Positions 59,054 to 64,000 of a stretch of DNA of 64,000 nucleotides are shown here, piece after piece. The stretch spans positions 303,501 to 367,500 of the forward strand of contig NZ_JRMB01000004.1 of NCBI RefSeq assembly GCF_000759445.1, in the 5' to 3' direction. This DNA is from Pseudomonas lutea. Lineage in GTDB: Bacteria > Pseudomonadota > Gammaproteobacteria > Pseudomonadales > Pseudomonadaceae. Every line of letters starts with the position of its first letter. Position 1 is the first letter of the stretch. Position numbers and translations under genes: made by a program. The notes beneath the pieces were generated by a model, which searched no databases, was not told the origin of the DNA, and was given only the letters and a program-made list of their open reading frames with translations.

Positions 59054-60088
59054 ATGGTCAAGGTCGGTATCGTCGGCGGTACGGGTTACACCGGCGTCGA
59101 ATTGCTACGTCTTCTTGCGCAGCACCCACAGGCAGAAGTGGTGGCGATCACCTCACGCTCAGAGGCAGGCCTGCCTGTCGCTGATATGTACCCCAACCTG
59201 CGCGGTCACTACGACGGTCTGGCTTTCAGTGTGCCGGACGTGAAAGTGCTCGGCGCCTGCGATGTGGTGTTCTTTGCCACGCCTCACGGTGTTGCTCATT
59301 CGCTGGCTGGCGAATTGCTCGCGGCGGGCACCAAAGTCATCGACCTGTCTGCCGATTTCCGTCTGCAGGATCCCGTTGAATGGGCCAAGTGGTACAACCA
59401 GCCCCACGGAGCGCCGGAGTTGCTCGACGAAGCGGCATACGGATTGCCAGAAGTCAATCGTGAGCAAATTAAGGGCGCGCGCCTGATCGCAGTGCCGGGT
59501 TGCTATCCGACTGCGACGCAATTGGGTTTCTTGCCACTGCTGGAAGCGGGCCTTGCTGATCCGCTTCGGCTTATCGCCGACTGCAAATCGGGTGTCAGCG
59601 GTGCAGGCCGCGGCGCCAGTGTGGGTTCGCTTTATTCCGAAACCAGCGAGAGCTTCAAGGCTTACGCCGTAAAAGGGCATCGCCATCTCCCGGAAATCAC
59701 CCAAGGGCTTCGCCGTGCGGCGGGCGGGGATGTCGGGTTGACGTTCGTGCCTCACCTGACGCCGATGATCCGTGGGATTCACGCGACGCTGTATTCAACC
59801 GTAGTCGACAAATCGGTTGATCTGCAGGCGTTATTTGAGAAGCGCTACGCCGATGAGCCGTTCGTCGATGTGATGCCAGCAGGGAGCCACCCTGAGACAC
59901 GTAGCGTGCGCGGGGCGAATGTATGCCGCATGGCAGTTCATCGCCCGCAGGATGGCGATCTCGTCGTAGTGTTGTCGGTCATCGACAACCTGGTTAAAGG
60001 CGCGTCGGGCCAAGCGGTGCAGAACATGAACATCATGTTCGGGCTGGATGAGCGCTTGGGTCTGTCTCACGCAGGCATGCTGCCTTAA
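59054..60088 (+). CDS. argC: N-acetyl-gamma-glutamyl-phosphate reductase
   Basis: The 344-residue enzyme carries out the NADPH-dependent reduction step of arginine synthesis. The nucleotide-binding [10 protein letters not shown] at residues 8-17 and the catalytic cysteine in V-P-G-C-Y-P-T-A are intact, with the histidine in V-K-G-H-R-H-L-P-E. It is followed by erpA, 138 bp downstream on the same strand. Confidence 0.97.
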   Translation: MVKVGIVGGTGYTGVELLRLLAQHPQAEVVAITSRSEAGLPVADMYPNLRGHYDGLAFSVPDVKVLGACDVVFFATPHGVAHSLAGELLAAGTKVIDLSADFRLQDPVEWAKWYNQPHGAPELLDEAAYGLPEVNREQIKGARLIAVPGCYPTATQLGFLPLLEAGLADPLRLIADCKSGVSGAGRGASVGSLYSETSESFKAYAVKGHRHLPEITQGLRRAAGGDVGLTFVPHLTPMIRGIHATLYSTVVDKSVDLQALFEKRYADEPFVDVMPAGSHPETRSVRGANVCRMAVHRPQDGDLVVVLSVIDNLVKGASGQAVQNMNIMFGLDERLGLSHAGMLP

Positions 60089-60226
60089 CAGGCGAGCATG
60101 TTGCCATTTGCAGTTCATCGTTTGAGGGGTGTGGCTGCCGTGAGAATAGTTGACCGATTTTCTAGGAGAAGCGGATAATGCGCGTCATTACGCATTACGA
60201 CGGCTTAACGCCGGGAGATTTTCAGC

Positions 60227-60577
60227 ATGAGCGTCGAATCCTATACCCCTGTGGCTTTGGAATTCACCCACGGTGCTGCGCACAAGGTGAAGACTCTGGT
60301 CGATGAAGAGGGCAACGACCGCCTGAAGCTGCGCGTCTTCGTGACGGGTGGCGGTTGCTCTGGCTTCCAATACGGTTTTACGTTTGATGAAGACGTTGCC
60401 GAGGATGACACCATAGTCGAGCGTGAGGGCGTCAGCCTGGTGGTTGACCCCATGAGTTTCCAGTATCTGGCGGGTGCGGAAGTGGATTACCAGGAAGGGC
60501 TTGAAGGCTCACGCTTCGTGATCAAGAACCCCAACGCTGCTACTACCTGCGGCTGCGGATCGTCCTTCTCGATCTGA
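60227..60577 (+). CDS. erpA: A-type iron-sulfur insertion protein ErpA
   Basis: The 116-residue protein delivers Fe-S clusters to apo-targets such as IspG. The three cluster-binding cysteines lie in G-G-G-C-S-G-F and C-G-C-G-S-S-F near the C-terminus. Sequence and length match ErpA rather than IscA. A promoter is likely in the 138-bp gap after argC, and a strong terminator follows. Confidence 0.95.
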   Translation: MSVESYTPVALEFTHGAAHKVKTLVDEEGNDRLKLRVFVTGGGCSGFQYGFTFDEDVAEDDTIVEREGVSLVVDPMSFQYLAGAEVDYQEGLEGSRFVIKNPNAATTCGCGSSFSI

Positions 60578-60590
60578 CCTTACAGTGATA

Positions 60591-60621
60591 AAAAAACGCC
60601 GCGCATTTGCGCGGCGTTTTT
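60591..60621. terminator. bidirectional terminator between erpA and anmK
   Basis: ACGCCGCGC pairs with GCGCGGCGT around ATTT, with an A-run before and a T-run after. It serves erpA and the convergent anmK. Confidence 0.92.
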
Positions 60622-60638
60622 CGTGGTGGCGGCGACGC

Positions 60639-61733
<1,095 letters not shown>

Positions 61734-63170
61734 TCAGCGCTTACTCGAGGCCAGCATGGTGGCCTTTTCCTGGTCCATGCGAGCCATCAAGGGTTGGCTC
61801 TCCTGCATGAACCGCTGTTTTTCGGACTTGGCGATCGGGTCAGCCATCGGCAGCTTCTGGCCCAATGGATCAACGTGTACGCCGTTTACCTGAAACTCGT
61901 AATGAACATGAGGACCAGTGGACAGGCCGGTGGTTCCAATATAGCCAATAACCTGACCTTGCTTGACGCTGGACCCGGACTGAATACCTTTGGCAAAGCC
62001 CTGCATGTGGCCGTAGAGCGTCCGGTAGGTTTCGCCATGCTGGATGATGACAGTATTACCGTATCCGCCACGACGGCCGGCGAGGATGACTTTGCCGTCG
62101 CCTGTCGCCTTTATCGGCGTACCACGAGGTGCAGCGTAGTCGATGCCTTGGTGTGCGCGAATCTTGTTCAGAATCGGATGCTTGCGCCCCGACGAGAAAA
62201 GCGAGCTGATGCGGGCGAACTCCACTGGCGTACGGATAAACGCCTTGCGCATGCTGTTGCCGTCTGCAGTGTAGTAATTGGTATTGCCCTGTTTGTTGGT
62301 GTAACGCACCGCGGTATAGGTCTTGCCACGGTTTACAAAGCGCGCCGACAGGATATTGCCTGTGCTTACGGTTTTGCCGTTGATCACCTTCTGCTCGTAA
62401 ATCACGTCAAACTCGTCACCTTTGCGGATGTCCTGAGTGAAATCGACGTCATAACCAAAGATATTTGCCATTTCCATGGTCATGGTATGGCTGAGCCCGG
62501 CGCGCTGGGCAGATTGCGACAGCGAATTATTGATCATGCCGTGGACGTAAGCGGTGCGGACATTGGGTTTGCTCACGTCGCGCGTGAAGGCGTAACCCTT
62601 GTCAGTGCGGGATAAGCTGATGCTTTCAGTTTCGCTGAGCTTGCTGTGCAGCTGTTTTAGATTGCCTTCAGGGGATAGCTCGAATTGCAGAACCTGGCCA
62701 TTCTTCAGTTGGCTGAACAGCTTGGCCTGTTTGCCGCTGGCGATGACTTCATGGACTGACGACGCCGGCAATCCGACTTTTTCAAACAGGGTAGACAGCG
62801 TGTCGCCCTTCGACACGACCACCTCGCGATGAGCAGCGCTCTTGGCTGTCGCCACTGTGTCCTTGGCTGCGATCTTTGTTTCGTTCGGGGCCTTCGCCGT
62901 CTCCACGGGCTCGTCCGCATTCCCTTCGATTTGAGCAAATGGGGAATCTACAGGCGCCTCTGTGGCTTGAGTCTGTTCTTGAGCGTCTTGTTCTTGCTTG
63001 ATCTGATCGTCTGGCGTGTCCAGCTCCAGAGTCAGGTTGGTTCGTTTGGCTTCGACGTCGCTGGATGGGAAGACGAGGAGAGCCAGGCTCAGCAGGGCCG
63101 CTATACCGCTGGCTGCGAGCAGGTGACTCTTCGGATAAAGCGGTGGCGCTTTAGGCGGATTGGCTTTCAT
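61734..63170 (-). CDS. peptidoglycan DD-metalloendopeptidase (OapA/LysM-like and M23 domains)
   Basis: From the ATG at 63170 (MKANPPKAPPLYPKSH) the protein has 478 residues. The frame is open 33 codons upstream but that part is hydrophobic and not conserved. It has an N-terminal anchor helix (about 18-36) and a Glu/Thr/Ala-rich linker. A LysM/OapA-like segment begins V-V-V-S-K-G-D-T-L-S-T-L-F. The C-terminal M23 domain has the zinc ligands H-Q-G-I-D-Y-A and H-V-H-Y-E and a further catalytic H in Y-G-H-M. This is the MepM layout, cutting D-Ala-mDAP cross-links during growth. It is cotranscribed with anmK and divergent from tyrS. Confidence 0.93.
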   Translation of the reverse strand: MKANPPKAPPLYPKSHLLAASGIAALLSLALLVFPSSDVEAKRTNLTLELDTPDDQIKQEQDAQEQTQATEAPVDSPFAQIEGNADEPVETAKAPNETKIAAKDTVATAKSAAHREVVVSKGDTLSTLFEKVGLPASSVHEVIASGKQAKLFSQLKNGQVLQFELSPEGNLKQLHSKLSETESISLSRTDKGYAFTRDVSKPNVRTAYVHGMINNSLSQSAQRAGLSHTMTMEMANIFGYDVDFTQDIRKGDEFDVIYEQKVINGKTVSTGNILSARFVNRGKTYTAVRYTNKQGNTNYYTADGNSMRKAFIRTPVEFARISSLFSSGRKHPILNKIRAHQGIDYAAPRGTPIKATGDGKVILAGRRGGYGNTVIIQHGETYRTLYGHMQGFAKGIQSGSSVKQGQVIGYIGTTGLSTGPHVHYEFQVNGVHVDPLGQKLPMADPIAKSEKQRFMQESQPLMARMDQEKATMLASSKR

Positions 63171-63264
63171 AGGTAATTTTGACTTTGAAAAGATGAAATG
63201 GAAAAGATGAATGCACATGATGAAGATGAAATAACTGTATAAAATATAACCAAATCTGCCCTGA

Positions 63265-64000
<736 letters not shown>

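Overview
The window is a chromosomal segment of a non-aeruginosa Pseudomonas (fluorescens, syringae or putida side of the genus). The evidence is the gene order, which I recognise from Pseudomonas chromosomes: rmcA-like/rpoD/dnaG/rpsU/tsaD/plsY/folB/folK/cca, then spoVR/yeaH/prkA, glpE/apaH/apaG/rsmA/pdxA/surA/lptD, amgK/murU, an agt-type two-component system with its ABC transporter, rpe/gph/trpE, trpGDC/vfr, speD/coq7, and argC/erpA/anmK/mepM-like/tyrS. It also carries Pseudomonas-type REP palindromes and codon use typical of the genus. I see no prophage, insertion sequence, CRISPR array or rRNA gene.

Layout. 1-3300: tail of a rhomboid-like protein, then a YjfK-YjfL-YjfM-YjfC set (DUF2491, DUF350, DUF1190 lipoprotein, glutathionylspermidine-synthase-like ATP-grasp). 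3302-3378: tRNA-Ile2(CAU). 3394-11117 (minus): a PAS/GGDEF/EAL protein and the macromolecular synthesis genes rpoD, dnaG, rpsU. 11314-15177: tsaD, plsY, folB, folK, cca. 15247-20118 (minus): spoVR-yeaH-prkA stress module. 20406-28028 (minus): outer-membrane assembly and housekeeping run from lptD to glpE. 28158-30665: peptidoglycan recycling kinase and uridylyltransferase plus a TerB/DnaJ protein. 31891-39335: sensor kinase with a periplasmic ligand-binding domain, response regulator and four-gene ABC importer. 39640-44000: iron alcohol dehydrogenase, CsbD-like protein, orphan PAS-LuxR regulator and an unknown membrane protein. 44217-53722: rpe-gph-trpE, the autotransporter esterase estA, trpGDC, a lipoate-ligase-like gene and vfr. 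53931-64000: OsmC, speD, coq7, HIT, SDR, DUF805, hemJ, argC, erpA, anmK, a LysM/M23 endopeptidase and the start of tyrS.

The most interesting signal is regulatory. A 37-bp composite operator made of two GGTGC-N4-GCACC-like sites 23 bp apart occurs twice: upstream of the CsbD-like gene and upstream of the orphan PAS-LuxR regulator. In both places it lies exactly 22 bp before a CTAGTCT/CTAAGCT-type -10 element on the same strand. A third, perfect 14-bp palindrome of the same class precedes the divergent membrane-protein gene. This looks like a small autoregulated LuxR-type regulon whose operator can be read directly from the DNA.

A second signal is a pair of near-identical Trp-rich leader sequences (ARWRWRA ending) before trpE and before trpGDC. 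The trpE copy is the in-frame C-terminus of Gph. Other points are two REPIN-type palindromes, a 14-bp triplicate upstream of the solute-binding protein gene, a FolK homologue lacking a usual arginine, and an RmcA-like protein that lacks room for the periplasmic sensor domain.
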